In this document: positions 1 through 11,728 of the stretch, one piece after another
Position numbering within the stretch: the first letter of the stretch is position 1
How the letters are laid out: each line of letters opens with the position of its first letter
Assembly (NCBI GenBank): GCA_019914945.1
Contig: CM034112.1
Location: 9,578,501 to 9,642,500 of the forward strand
DNA: 64,000 bases
Direction: 5' to 3'
Source: Typha latifolia
Lineage: Eukaryota > Streptophyta > Magnoliopsida > Poales > Typhaceae
Notes under the pieces: generated by a model
Seen by the model: only the letters and a program-made list of their open reading frames with translations
The model's database searches: none
What the model was told of the DNA's origin: nothing
Made by a program: the position numbers and the translations under genes

Positions 1-514
1 TATTTATTAACAAAAAAAAATATATAATAGATAATTATCAAATGGGCATTTCTAAGATCTTCTATAATTAAAGGGTTAATGAATCACAAAAAATAATGAG
101 GGGATCTATATGAAAATTGACAACAGTTGTTAGAGTCAAGCTATAACCATCCATATATATATATATATAGTTATGTATACACCTCATTAGTCAGATTTTA
201 AATGGTATTTTTATCATACATTTATCAATTGCCAATACAAGATATTTTAGACAAAATAATTGCTTTGAGGATAGCCATAGAGATCTGCTCGACCAATGAA
301 CACAGATCATAAGTGAACATTAAGGTTGTGCTGCAATTTCCTCCTCTCTGTTCAGAGTTTCCTTCACATAACTAACCAAATATCTTCAGATCTACTCTTC
401 TTTTCCTGCACATAATTCTCTTCCTTCACAAAATGCACAATCTGGTATGGCTGCCTATCTATATGAATTATATACATAGCTTTATCTGTTTTAGCCATCA
501 AACTGTGATGGATC
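1..514. other. Gene-free AT-rich flank, 3' of PIFI
   Basis: No supported coding region. The stretch is AT-rich and has a short AT microsatellite near 153-169. The part next to position 515 should hold the PIFI 3' UTR, since that gene is read leftwards. No clear polyadenylation signal could be assigned. Confidence 0.6.
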
Positions 515-3500
515 TCATTCCTCTTCCGAATCAGAGTCCAACAGACAAGAGCCATCATCAACATCTGCTAAAGGATTGAACAGTGGTGAACTTGGATCCA
601 TGCATCCAGGCAAAAGGTTCAGCTTGCAGCGGTCACCCTTTTTCGACCAAAAAAAAAAGAAAAAAAAAAAGAGAGAGGAAATGGTCAAAGTTCAGAACTT
701 ATGAGAGAGCAGATGTAATGGCCAATACACCATGCTCTCTTCAGTTTCTTAATAGGATGAAATGAAGACAGATAGCAACTTACTCCCTCAGAGTATAAGC
801 TCCCGATTGCACAACTGGCAATTACATTATTTGAATCCGGAAAGATTGCTCTGTCACAGGCACCTTCTGCGCTCAATTCCTCTGCCAGACCCTAAATGCA
901 AGGTTTATTGAACATCTTAATACCAACTACTAGTACAAGGAAAACAAAGTAAAAGCTCAACAAGAATTGATTGTGGCAATATCATTTGTGGGTTCTTATG
1001 ATGCTAAAGTACACAAGCACATTCTGAACCATGACAATATCATCTATCTCTGAGAAGAATTTCTCAATTTCATAGTTACAGATTTACAGTCAATAGCTGG
1101 TGGTATTACCTAAAATTACCAAATTCTTAGATATGCCCCCAAAATTTAATAAACTAAACTAATTTGTTATAGATTTGGAAAGCTTTGCAGCATATAATAT
1201 TCTTGGAAAACAAGCGTGCCAAGTTTCCATGTTGCCTAATTTGCCTGCGGCTTTATTAAATCTCATCAGTGTCAGATGATGGACTTGATAAAGGAAAAGC
1301 AAGGCTGCAATGGGATCAGAATGAGTTTGGATGGACGAATTACAGACCTGGCTGGAAGGTATTTAGCTAATTTCAGCGCATATATAAATCTGATGAAGCC
1401 AGGTTAGATCTATGTCAAATCTTTCTGGAGAAGTTGTTCAAGTCAAGGATCAAGCAATTCTCAAACATACTGTTCATGGCAAGATGGTAATAGAGCTGCT
1501 TAAGATTAAGTGAAGACAGTATGTGAAGCATGTTTAGAGAGCCTAAACTTCTACTACTTTGTCTACATCAACTTCTTCACTTCCATTATTTCAAAAGAAA
1601 AGGAGGTACATGAGATAACTCGAGAGCATCTAGTCAAAAGAAACCGTGCTCTACTGGACACGGGATAACGATAGTTACTCAAAAAACTTGTTATTATACG
1701 GGACTAATAACTCGAGAAGTTACCTCATTAAAGAAGCTCATTGGTTTGTTTCTCCAATTCTTCGGAACTTCGAATTGCAATTTGTATGAACCATCCCATT
1801 CAACTCCATTGGTGAATGAAAAAATAAGGTTAACAGCTGCAATAATTTGACAAAGAAGTCATCAGTCACATAGCAGCATCTTACAAAGGAACTAACAGAA
1901 GTATGAATACAGACCATGCTTTGGGACACGTATCTTTATAGTAAATATGGGGGGATCAGCTTTCCCTCTACTTTTCCATGTCATAACTCTTGGTTCACCA
2001 CCACACATAATCGGCTGATTAAATCCACCTGGAATTTTAGGATCTTCATTTGAAATTTCTTTGAACTTAACCATAGTATGTCTAGAAGTATCAATTTCTA
2101 ATGATGCAAATACCATTGAATGCAACACCATACTCATCATTTAAGGCCAAACTGTTTGCAGCAGGATTATAGAAAATTGTTAAGTTTTCTCCCTGTCAAA
2201 ATTTAGATGGATCATAAGCAACACTATAGTACCTATAGACATATTCTTTATTGATGAATAGCTATAGATATCCTAAAACGATTGGTTTTCTGACTTACAG
2301 AAGTAGGAGGAAGACCGTTCATTGTTTTCCAGAAAACAGGAGCAACACCTAGTTCAAAATCAGCCCAAGTAGGAAGAGAGAACCTGAAACAATTAGTAAC
2401 AAAGAATCCAGAGGTGAACCTCAAGAAGTAATTATCTTTCTCTTCAGAGGAAGATACTAATCACATAGCCTTGAACAACTTATTAGAGGCAATAAAAAAT
2501 CAATTTTATGACATTATCCTAAAATAATATGAATCAATAGCTTCAATGCATTCTACTTGCAAAAGAAAGGGTCAAAATTTTCTCTTGTAGACAAAACTTA
2601 GAGTGTTATACATTGCACCATTACCACATATGAGTTAACTGGGCTGTCCGTCAAATATGTTCATCAACAGTGTGAGTACAAACAGTTAGCTACACACATA
2701 TCTAAATGACGAGCACAACATGCTATCCCACAATGCAAAAAACTTTGGATCCCATAGTATATCCATATGAAAGGCATACAGAATATGCAAACTTCTTTTT
2801 TTTTTTTTTTTTCAATATGCCCTCATATGCTCTTTGGATCCCATACTATATCCATATAAAAGGCGCACAGAATGTGCAACTTTATTTTTCATTATATCCT
2901 CATATGCTCTTGGTTAACAGAAAGAAAAGATTGAGAAGCCTTAGTCATAGAACAAAACATGCAAAATGTGGAAGACATAAAAAAGCTTGGGCACAGAATG
3001 AGGATTGTTATTGATTGAAGAACTCATGTTACAAATGAAAGTTAACAAGAACATAACAGCACTTATATTTGCATAACTATGTTGATCAATCGCAAACATT
3101 TATAAGGTACAGATGCAAAAAAGAAGCCTTACTCTTTAATTTCCTCTACTGAAGGTACTGCAGCAGTACTAACTTTTTGGATTGTCCTCAGGAACCTTCG
3201 TTTGGGGAGGTCTCTTAGAAAGTGAGTGCCAGCAATATTGAGAGCTTCATAAAACAACAACTGTGTCAGGTTACACGAGCTCCTAAAGGACGTGTAGCTT
3301 CTTTGACTATAATATTTGTAGGCACTGATGATGGAAAATCGGAAGACGTAATATATTACTAAGAGTACACTGCTTCTATCAAAAGAAAAAAGAAAAAAAA
3401 AGAGGAATTCAGAACAGCAGAATGGGATGAATGGAACTTGCTACTCATGTAATGGAAAGTGTGGCGGACTGGCGTCGCACTTGAAAAGTTCAATCCTATT

Positions 3501-3948
3501 AGGAGGATGCGAAATTTAAGTACGTATCTAGCAAGAGAATTACTTTGGAGTGACAGCTCCTGAAGAATAAATTCAGGACTCTAGAGTTTAAGGTAACTTA
3601 ATTGCTACGGAAGGATACAAAAAGTTGCAATCCTTCATAAGAGCAAATTGTTCTAGTAATTGGATGTCTTAGGATTATATTGTGGAATTACATTTTCCAA
3701 ATGAAATCAATTGAATTTCACCGTTCCAACAGCGTTGAATAAGTTATGATCGAAAAAAGAAAAGTTGAAGAGAAAATTTAACAAGTTCTCGTAGATGAAG
3801 AAGGAAAAGTTTGGAATCTACTCATACCGTAGGGCGTGGAACCAAACGCCGGAGGCGTGGCGTAGGCAGCCTGGCGACCAGACCTGAAATGCGAACAGTT
3901 TGGAGAGAACGCTGATGAAATCGACGAGGAAGGAGAACGTGCTGCCAT
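515..3948 (-). CDS. PIFI: Post-illumination chlorophyll fluorescence increase protein (PIFI), chloroplastic
   Basis: PIFI is a nuclear-encoded chloroplast stromal protein linked to NDH-dependent non-photochemical reduction of plastoquinone. Eight exons join in frame on GT-AG boundaries: 3828-3948, 3133-3244, 2299-2383, 2114-2192, 1915-2028, 1724-1836, 784-891 and 515-637. They give 284 residues, close to the family's roughly 270. The N-terminus is rich in Ser, Arg and Ala ([14 protein letters not shown]), as expected of a transit peptide. Family signatures follow: [61 protein letters not shown], and a C-terminal [12 protein letters not shown] with DDGSC ending in acidic DSDSEEE. An in-frame upstream ATG at 4050 would add 34 residues; 3948 was preferred for its Kozak-like context (TCCATGG) and transit-peptide look. 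The exon 1-2 junction is the least certain. Confidence 0.92.
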
Positions 3949-4073
3949 GGAAGATCTCCTTCGACGTTGCGATGGAGAGGAAGAAGGGGAGAAGGTAGTG
4001 GAAACTGGACTGAAGTGGAGAGAGGGAGAGAAACCCCTAGTACCACACATCAGCTAGAAGAAGACGATAAGGA

Positions 4074-4330
4074 TTAGGGTTAATTACGTGAACACCCCTA
4101 AAATATAATCGATTTTTATAGGAACTCCTAAACCTTTTTTAAATTACAATATCACCCCTAAACACCCTAAAAATTTCAATGTCACCTTTCGATTAAAATA
4201 CTGTCAAAAAAATTAGGCGACTTAGCTTATATCAGACATAATTAATTTAAAATAACCTAAATGCCTTGGTAATATTTACGCAACCCATTAATTAAATTAA
4301 ATTAAATTAAAAAATATTATAATAAAAAAT
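4074..4330. repeat. Dispersed AT-rich repeat, copy 1
   Basis: The sequence starts TTAGGGTTAATTAC and runs through CACCCCTAAA-type segments and AAATGCCTTGG into AATTAAATTAAA tracts. A diverged copy in the same orientation lies at 54915-55110, with the same order of blocks. No coding potential. It sits between the PIFI 5' end and the LINE, so it is part of the PIFI upstream region. Confidence 0.55.
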
Positions 4331-4370
4331 TAATTTTTTAATTATTATATTTAATCTTCTTTCTCCACTC

Positions 4371-7300
4371 TTTTTTTTTGTTGAAATAATATAATATTCA
4401 TTCAGCAGGCCGGATCCGGGTTAGCAGGCTAACCCGGATTATCCGAGCTCAAGATGGTACAAAGATCAGGAGGAGGAGCTGGCTCGGGTCCGCCCCACCC
4501 GGGCCCCCGCCACCTTCCCCCGCCTCGCGCCCCGTCGGCCACCCTATTAGCCTCTCTAAAAATGCTACTGACATTCCACTCCCTACACTCACTAAGTAGG
4601 CCATGGCATTCTTCCATGATATTTCGATGCACCACGGAGGAGCTTTTTCTCTCCGCGGGACTCCAACGAGCTCCCGTGAGTCGACTTCCAATGCTAACCG
4701 ACTCACCTTGCCCACCGACCAGGAGGTCGACCCGACCGCCCACGCTTCCGCATATAAAGCATTCACATTCGGACACTGCTCCCATGCCAGCTGCAGAACC
4801 TTGCCAGTCTCATCCCTGAGGACCATGCCAACACCCCCTTGATAACCGTCGGCCTCGAACGACCCATCTCGTATTAAGCTTTAGCTTGGTAGGCCCGGCG
4901 CTTGCCATTTGGCCTTCATCCTACTCATGACCGCCTTCGCTACCTTCTCCTCCCTAGCATATTCTTTGGCCATTAACATCGCCCTTCCCGCGATTATCCT
5001 AGGTCTTTCTCTCCCACCTCCGAAGGTAGCCGCATTCCTTTGTTTCCATATGAACCACAACAATGAAGCGATGAAAGCCTTCACTTTCCCATCTTCCGCT
5101 TGGCTTACACTCCAGGTCGTAGTCAGCCAGTTCTCCTCTACCGTTGCCACCAGCCCCCCCGTACAGGCCTGCAGTTCATCCCAAAGACTCGAGGCAGATC
5201 TCGCATGAGAAGAACAAATGGTCTATGGTTTCCTCATGCACCTCACACAGAGCACACGCCCCCGTGTCTCGGGCCTAAATGACCGAGCCCGGGCTTTGGT
5301 GGGGCGTCTCCTCCATGCAAGTTTCCACACGAAGGAGCGAACTCTCGGCGCCACTGCAGGTTTCCATAGTTTGCTTCCATCTCGTCCCAGATATCCCCCC
5401 TGCTGTGTCGTAGGAAGGTATAGATGGACTTCACCGTTGGCGTGCCTTGCGGGTGCGGCCACCAAATCCAATGGTCTGGAGATGACGGACCCCGGCTTGA
5501 TACGACGAGAATGTCGAATGCCGCCCGTTCCCACCACATCGACTATCTCGTTGCCACAGCCATCTTTGGCCCAAAGCAAGTCCCGTATTGTGACCTGCTC
5601 ATCCAAAAGGCCTCCATTCATAATTCTCGGCTGTCTACACCATGGGATTGGAGATAGCCAAGGCTCTGCCACCGCGCTGGTCGTGCTACCACTGCCTATC
5701 AGTTTCCTAAGACCGAGCTTCATGCTGCTAGCAACCCCGCAGACAGCTCTCCAAAGCCACGATACCTTCCTCCCTTCCATGCGGGACCAAGGATCGAGAA
5801 GGCCATACTTAGCAATAAGGAGGCTTACCCATGGTACGCTCTCCTTATTCAGAACCTGTAATGCCAGCTTCCCTATGTGTGCGGTTCGTGCTTTCTTGAG
5901 ATCTCTGATTGCCAGCCCGCCGACAGCTTTCGGACTGCAAACCGTCTCCCAGCTGATCAGGTGCAACCCCGGGCCAGAGGCCTTATCCCAGAGGAAAGAT
6001 CTAGCAATTTTGTTGATCTGCTCTAGCACCGCGTCCGGGATCCAAGTGCTTCCAAGCCAGTAGGCCGGGATTGCTAGGAGCGTGGAGCTGATGAGAGTGC
6101 ACCGTCCCGCCGTAGACAGCACGCCTCTTTTCCAGTTCGCCAGTTTCCCTCTAACCCGCTCTACCAAAGCTTGGTGCTCCTTGATCTTCACTCGACAGCC
6201 TGATATGATGACCCCAAGGTAGACGAAGGGAAGGCCCGCAATTGGCAGGCCAAGCCTGTCGCTGATCTCATCCTGCTGCACCCTGGGTAACCAGTTCGGA
6301 AGGTAGAGCGCAGATTTCTGGAGGTTCACTTTCTGGTTTGACAGGTCCTCGTACCGGCGAAGGCATTCCATGAAGCAGGTCGCATTGGTCCGCGACGCCT
6401 GCGCGGTGATCAGGAGATCGTCGGCATACAGTAAGTGGGATATTTGCACCTCCCCTACCTTGAAGGCTAGCAGCTCTCCCGACGCCACCTTGCTGTTGAG
6501 TAGACCAGATAGCAGCTGAGACACGAGGATGAAGAGGTACGGGGAAAGTGGGTCACCTTGCCGTAGCCCTCTGTGAGGTCTGATCCACTCCGACGGCCGC
6601 CCATTTATCATGATGGCGTACATCGGCGAGGCAATACAGGCCCATATCCACTTCAGCCAGGCTTCCGGGAAACCCATCCTCTTCAGAGTTCCAACGACGG
6701 CTTCCCAGCTCACCCTATCATAAGCTTTTTCCATATCGAGCTTCGCCATCATCACCGGAGGGGAGCTCTTGTCGGCTGTCATGGAGTGCGCCACCTCCTG
6801 CGCCACCAGAGTGTTATCCACTATGCTCCTCCCTGCTACAAACGCCGCCTGTTCTGGTCCAACCAGGGATGGCAACACCGGCTTGAGCCGACCCACAAGG
6901 ATTCGCGCAATGACCTTATACGCCACATTACATAGCGATATCGGTCTGTAATCTTGCACCCGGGTGGGGTGGTCTTTCTTAGGGATAAGAGTGATATAGG
7001 TTTGCCCCCATGCACTCGGAAGAGAGGAGTGCGTGAAGAAATGATTCACAGCCCGGATCAGGCTTGCACCCATGATATCCCAGAACTGGATGTACACTTC
7101 GGCTTGCATGCCATCTGGCCCCGGCGCTTTCCCGTGGGGCATGCTCCACAGTGCAGCCTTGATCTCTTCCTGGGTCACAGTAGCCTCCAGCTTCTGAGCA
7201 TCCTCCCTGGCCAGCTGCGGCAGCGCCGGCCAGTCCTCGTCTGACTGAGAGGTGGCTGCCTCCCTACCCCACAAGGACTGATAAAACTCTGCGAACATCC

Positions 7301-8753
7301 TGCTGACATCCTCCGGCTCATGTATCCAGATGTCGTTTGTATCCCATATGCCGGGGATCCGGTTGCGGTGGCGCCTGATTGTCGCCGAAATCTGAAAGAA
7401 CTTGGTATTTCTATCGCCTTCTTCAACCCAGCGCAGCCTCGATCTCTGTAGCCATTTCAGATTTAGTTGCCTGATGATGGCCGCCTTCAGGTTGTATAAG
7501 CATCTCAACCCAGCCATCTCCGTTGCACTTAACGGTCTTGCAGCATCTTTGCTCTCCATCTCCAGAATCTTCTCCATGGTACACTTGAGTCGTTGGTCCA
7601 GGTTACCCACACCTTGTTTGGCCCACCTCTTAAGCTCTCCATGACAGTGGGAGATCTTTTGCATGAAGGCAAGCATAGGGTTGGTACCATCCCCCTGCCT
7701 CCAAACACGCTCTATAATTTCTCCGCATCCTTCATACTCAAACCACAGCAGCTCGAACCGGAACGGACGCGGTGATCTCACGTGGTTGATCTGCACAGTT
7801 GTGAGCAGTGGAGCATGGTCAGAAGCCGATCTGTCGAGGTGGAACACCGTGCAGTGTGGGTTCTCCCCCACCCATCTAGCATTAGCCATCATCCGGTCAA
7901 GCCTAACCCAGATACGGTTGTCTCCAGCCTGGTTATTACACCAAGTGAACGGACTCCCGACATATCCTAGGTCACACAGCCCGGTGTTCTTGACAAATGC
8001 TTTGAAGGCCTTACACTTCGGGCCCAGTTCTACTTCTCCTCTCTTCTTCTTCTCCTGCACCGATGTATATGCGTTGAAGTCTCCTCCAATGATCCATGGC
8101 ACCTCCAGGCACCTTAGAGAGGCCAACTCCTCCCATAATTCTGTTTGCGCACGTTGGTTATTACTTGCGTACACAGCTGTCCACATCCAGGTTCCCACCT
8201 TCCGACCAGTAATCACCAGGTGAATCGCATAGCGGGATACCGCCACTGCATCAACCCAGCCTAAGTCCGTCTTCCAGAGCACCATAAGGCCACCTGAGGC
8301 CCCCAGCGCCGGACTGGCAAACCAACTCCAACATCGCCCCAAGGCTCTGGCGACTTTCTTTGCTCCCCCCCAGCTGATATGGGTCTCTAACAGAATCAAC
8401 ATATCCAGGTTATGTTCTCTATTCAAGTCTCTACATCTGTCTAGTGCATCTTTTTTCAGAGCACCTCGACAGTTCCAAGTTCAAGCCTTAAACATATCTT
8501 GATGATGGATGTGAGGGCGCTTCTAGGCCTGCCGCCCCCGCTTGGCGGCCCCTGGTCTGCCTTCACTAGGGCACATTTCCATGGCCACCTCAAGGTTGTC
8601 CACACGCCTGTCACCTATCTCGACGATCGCCAGACGTGTCTCTTCAGTTTCTACCACCATTGCCACTGCTCCTTCTTGGCTTACGTCATGACACAGGGCC
8701 TGTTTTAGGTAGACCTCCCTTCTTCTTCTTCTTCTTGCTGTGTTGCGCGTGGG
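4371..8753 (-). mobile_element. Decayed L1-type LINE (non-LTR retrotransposon), minus strand
   Basis: The element reads right to left. It ends in a plus-strand T-run at 4371-4379, which is the poly(A) tail. Its ORF2 region carries endonuclease, reverse transcriptase, zinc-binding and RNase H-like segments in the usual plant L1 order. A short reading frame at about 8523-8762 (arginine run, then EVYLKQALCHDV) upstream of ORF2 may be the remnant of ORF1. The 5' boundary is unclear because the hAT-like element interrupts the sequence just upstream. No convincing target-site duplication was found. The body is far more GC-rich than its surroundings. Confidence 0.85.
4429..8495 (-). pseudogene. LINE ORF2 polyprotein, disabled (endonuclease, RT, zf-RVT, RNase H)
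   Basis: A 1,067-codon open stretch (5223-8426) holds an apurinic-type endonuclease (LETHIS, IGGDFNAY, SASDHAPL) and a reverse transcriptase (IPKKD, DYRPISLCN, MAKLDMEKAYDRVSW, LRQGDPLSPYLF, catalytic YADD). The zinc-binding region begins near 5380 (PRVRSFVWKLAW) but breaks by frameshift and continues in another frame (CGNLHGGDAP, GHLGPRHGG). A linker with FIWKQRNAATFGG lies at 4881-5150. RNase H-like pieces in two frames (VLRDETGKVLQLAWE, FREANRVAD) lie at 4429-4826. Upstream, the natural start region reads MFKA, then an in-frame TGA at 8481-8483, then TWNCRGA. An early stop plus at least two frameshifts make it non-functional. Confidence 0.88.
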
Positions 8754-8761
8754 ACGAGGAG

Positions 8762-9234
8762 TAGACATGATAACCGAGCGGGCCGGGCCGGGCTAGCCCA
8801 ACCCACAAATCACTCGGCCCAACCCATATTTCAGCTATTTTTAGAATTTTTTTAACTATTAGTTTTTTTAAAAAATATTTATATTCCTCTATTTAAAAAA
8901 ATTAAAAAAATTTAAAAGTCTGCTTAAAATAATGCAAAATGGTATAATACTAAAATATTTTTTACTGTAGCAATAGTAAAATACTGTAGCAAACGAGCAA
9001 AGCACTGTAGCAGACGAGCGGGCTTAGTTGCGGGCTAAACGGGCGGGCTTTCGGGCTGGGTCGGGCGGGCTTTCGGGCCGGGTCGGGCGGGCAAAGGGCT
9101 GGCCCGGGCCGCCCATGGGTAGTTCGAGCTCGGGCCGAGTCAGGGCCTAACTGGGTCCGGGCCGAGCTTAGCCCGGTCCAAACCGGGCCGGATCGGGCCG
9201 AGCATGGGCGGGCTAGGCCATTTGATCATGTCTA
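8762..9234. mobile_element. Non-autonomous hAT-like element with 8-bp target duplication
   Basis: The element has 10-bp terminal inverted repeats, TAGACATGAT at 8762-8771 and ATCATGTCTA at 9225-9234. It is flanked by ACGAGGAG (8754-8761) and ATGAGGAG (9235-9242), an 8-bp duplication with one mismatch, as hAT transposases leave. The interior has subterminal GC-rich repeats of GGGCCGGG and GGGCGGGC type, densest at 9015-9210. It also has AT-rich sequence with repeated ACTGTAGCA motifs around 8965-9012. There is no transposase frame in its 473 bp. Confidence 0.75.
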
Positions 9235-9242
9235 ATGAGGAG

Positions 9243-9750
9243 GCATGGCGAGCTCGCTGTCACGCCGCGTGGGAGGGGAGGCCGCACTACTGGTGTGGGA
9301 TGGGAGGCCACGGGAGAGAATAGGAGAGAAAATAGAGTAAGATATTTAATATTTTAATTTATTTTATTTAAAATTAAAAATATTATGATGTATTAATTAG
9401 AGGTATAGTTAGTTAGTTTATGGTTGACAGTGGAGGGAGTGTTAACATAATTATACCTACGGATTATTAACCTAGTAGGAGAAGATGAGGTCGGGACTAC
9501 AGACCCACCGACAACTGGGAACGAAAAGACGAAGGGGAAACGTCTAGATTTAACGTTTCCTTCTCGATATTTCCAACGCCAAGGCGTTCCCAACGTACAC
9601 GTGGCCTTTGTCTCACACGTTTTGAAATTGAGGCCTATTTGGTATCGGGACCTGAAAAGTGACCCAGAAAAACGACCCGATGAGGCGATGATGGAACATC
9701 TCCTTCTCTCTGTTATATTCTGTACTCCGGAAGCCATTCTACTTCTACCC
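9243..9750. other. Transporter upstream region, no gene seen
   Basis: A GC-rich patch (9243-9310) continues the sequence into which the hAT-like element inserted. It is followed by AT-rich DNA and then the probable promoter region of the transporter. No supported ORF. Confidence 0.5.
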
Positions 9751-9774
9751 TGAGAGAGAGAGAGAGAGAGAGAG
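9751..9774. repeat. GA microsatellite in transporter 5' UTR
   Basis: Twelve GA dinucleotides in a row, directly before the proposed first exon's tiny upstream ORF. Such repeats are common in plant 5' UTRs. Confidence 0.8.
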
Positions 9775-9780
9775 CGATTG

Positions 9781-9792
9781 ATGGAGAGCTAA
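9781..9792 (+). promoter_or_regulatory. Tiny upstream ORF (Met-Glu-Ser-stop) in transporter leader
   Basis: An ATG at 9781 opens a three-codon frame ending in TAA, 24 nt before the proposed main start at 9817. Very short upstream ORFs are known to regulate some plant polyamine-pathway messages such as SAMDC. Whether this one is functional is inference. Confidence 0.4.
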
Positions 9793-9816
9793 AGCCCGAG
9801 GAGGCTCTACAAATAG

Positions 9817-11728
9817 ATGGTGAGTACTGTTAATTGCGTTTGCGCTCGATTGGAAGGATTCATTAGATGGGTATCGTAAAATTATTTTGTGATCTGTCTG
9901 TTTTAAGTTTGTTTCTTTCTCGGCGGTATTGATTGGAATATATTTTTTTTAAATCTTTCTCTTGAATGTGATGTTTTACATCGCCCATGAGAAAAGGAAC
10001 CGTCTTTTGCTTGGGGTGATGAACAAAATTTTCTTCTTTCTGAAGATATGGTGGAAAAATCTCCGTCATTTGGTGCTCCGATTGCATCATTTCATGGTCC
10101 CCTAACGCTAATAGTAACTCTGTAATGAGAAGACTTTTAGAAATAATATGGGAGGGAATGAAAACTCATGGTCTGACGAATTTTTAAGTATAATTATTCA
10201 TAACCCCTTTTATTTGACAGTGTCTACCGTTTTTGTCCTTGAAGAAAGAAGGGTAATTGTGGGTCTCTTCATGCAGAAATTTAGGAACATAGCAAGCAGT
10301 AAAGCATTCTGTGTTCCTATGGGGGATTATGATAGTGTTGAGCACCAGGACGTTGACGAAGGAGCTTATAGGGAGCACAATTTTCGGAAGGTTTCAGTCA
10401 TACCCCTTGTATTCCTGATCTTCTATGAGGTCTCCGGCGGCCCTTTTGGGATAGAGGACAGCGTTAAGGCTGCTGGGCCTCTCCTAGCTATCCTTGGTTT
10501 TCTAGTGTTCCCAATTATTTGGAGCATACCAGAAGCTTTGATCACTGCTGAAATGGGCACGATGTTTCCGGAGAACGGAGGCTATGTTGTCTGGGTTGCT
10601 TCTGCTTTGGGCCCTTTCTGGGGTTTTCAGCAAGGTTGGATGAAATGGCTTAGCGGGGTCATTGATAATGCTCTCTACCCGGTTCTTTTTCTAGACTATT
10701 TGAAGTCTGGTATTCCAGCTTTAGGGGGAGGCATGCCGAGGATTTTGGCAGTGTTAATACTGACGGTAGCATTAACTTATATGAATTATAGAGGCTTGAC
10801 TATAGTTGGATGGGTAGCTGTTTTCCTTGGGGTATTCTCAATCCTTCCTTTCATTTGCATGGGGTTGATAGCCATTCCTAGAATTGAACCTTCCAGATGG
10901 TTAGCAGTTGACTTGCAGAATGTAGATTGGAACTTGTACCTGAATACACTTTTTTGGAATCTCAATTATTGGGACTCGATCAGTACTTTGGCTGGAGAGG
11001 TTGATAACCCAAAGAGAACTCTGCCAAAGTCATTATTCTATGCACTAATCTTGGTTGTTTCTGGGTACTTGTATCCCCTCCTGACCGGTACAGGAGCTGT
11101 TCCTCTTGACAGGGAGTTGTGGTCTGATGGCTATTTCTCAGACTTGGCAAAAGTTATTGGTGGGGTTTGGTTGAGATGGTGGGTGCAAGGGGCTTCAGCA
11201 TTATCTAACATGGGCATGTTTGTTGCTGAAATGAGCAGTGATTCCTATCAGCTTCTAGGGATGGCAGAACGTGGGATGCTACCAGAATTTTTTAGCAAGA
11301 GGTCTCGCTATGGTACCCCACTTGTGGGCATCTTGTTCTCTGCATCTGGTGTTGTTCTGCTGTCCTGGATGAGCTTTCAAGAGATTGTTGCTGCAGAGAA
11401 TTTTCTATATTGTTTCGGAATGATTTTAGAATTTCTTGCTTTTATAATGTTGAGGATAAAACACCCATCTGGTCCTCGGCCTTACAGGATTCCTATAGGG
11501 ACTGTTGGTGCCATCTTGATGGTTATACCGCCTACTATTCTTATTTGTGTTGTCCTGGCCTTTGCTTCTTTTAAAGTAATGCTTGTCAGCTTCAGTGCAA
11601 TGCTTTTTGGATTTATACTGCAACCTTGTCTGAGGCATGTGGAAAAGACCCGGTGGTTGAAGTTCTCAATAAGCTCAAATCTTCCAGATTTTAGAGACAC
11701 TGAAACAGTTGATCCTCTAATCGCTTGA
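9817..11728 (+). CDS. Polyamine/amino-acid permease (PUT/LAT family, RMV1-like)
   Basis: A 12-helix APC-superfamily transporter, like the plant polyamine uptake transporters that carry spermidine, putrescine and paraquat across membranes. Family blocks include [90 protein letters not shown] and [12 protein letters not shown]; the C-terminus is [12 protein letters not shown]. The main exon is 10277-11728. A donor at 9820 (ATG|GTGAGT) joins an acceptor at 10276 (TTCATGCAG) so that an exon-1 ATG (9817-9819) runs in frame into the exon and gives 484 residues. Start at the internal ATG 10319 ([10 protein letters not shown]) gives 469. The longer unspliced frame from 10148 runs through intron sequence and is not preferred. 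Confidence 0.9.

Noticed and set aside
5218..6063. 281-codon plus-strand ORF
   Set aside because: It is antisense to the LINE polyprotein in GC-rich DNA and shows no family features.
10148..10318. Longer N-terminus of the transporter starting MGGNENSW
   Set aside because: This frame runs through AT-rich sequence ending in a good acceptor (TTCATGCAG at 10276). The encoded residues do not resemble the family, and splicing to exon 1 gives a better start.
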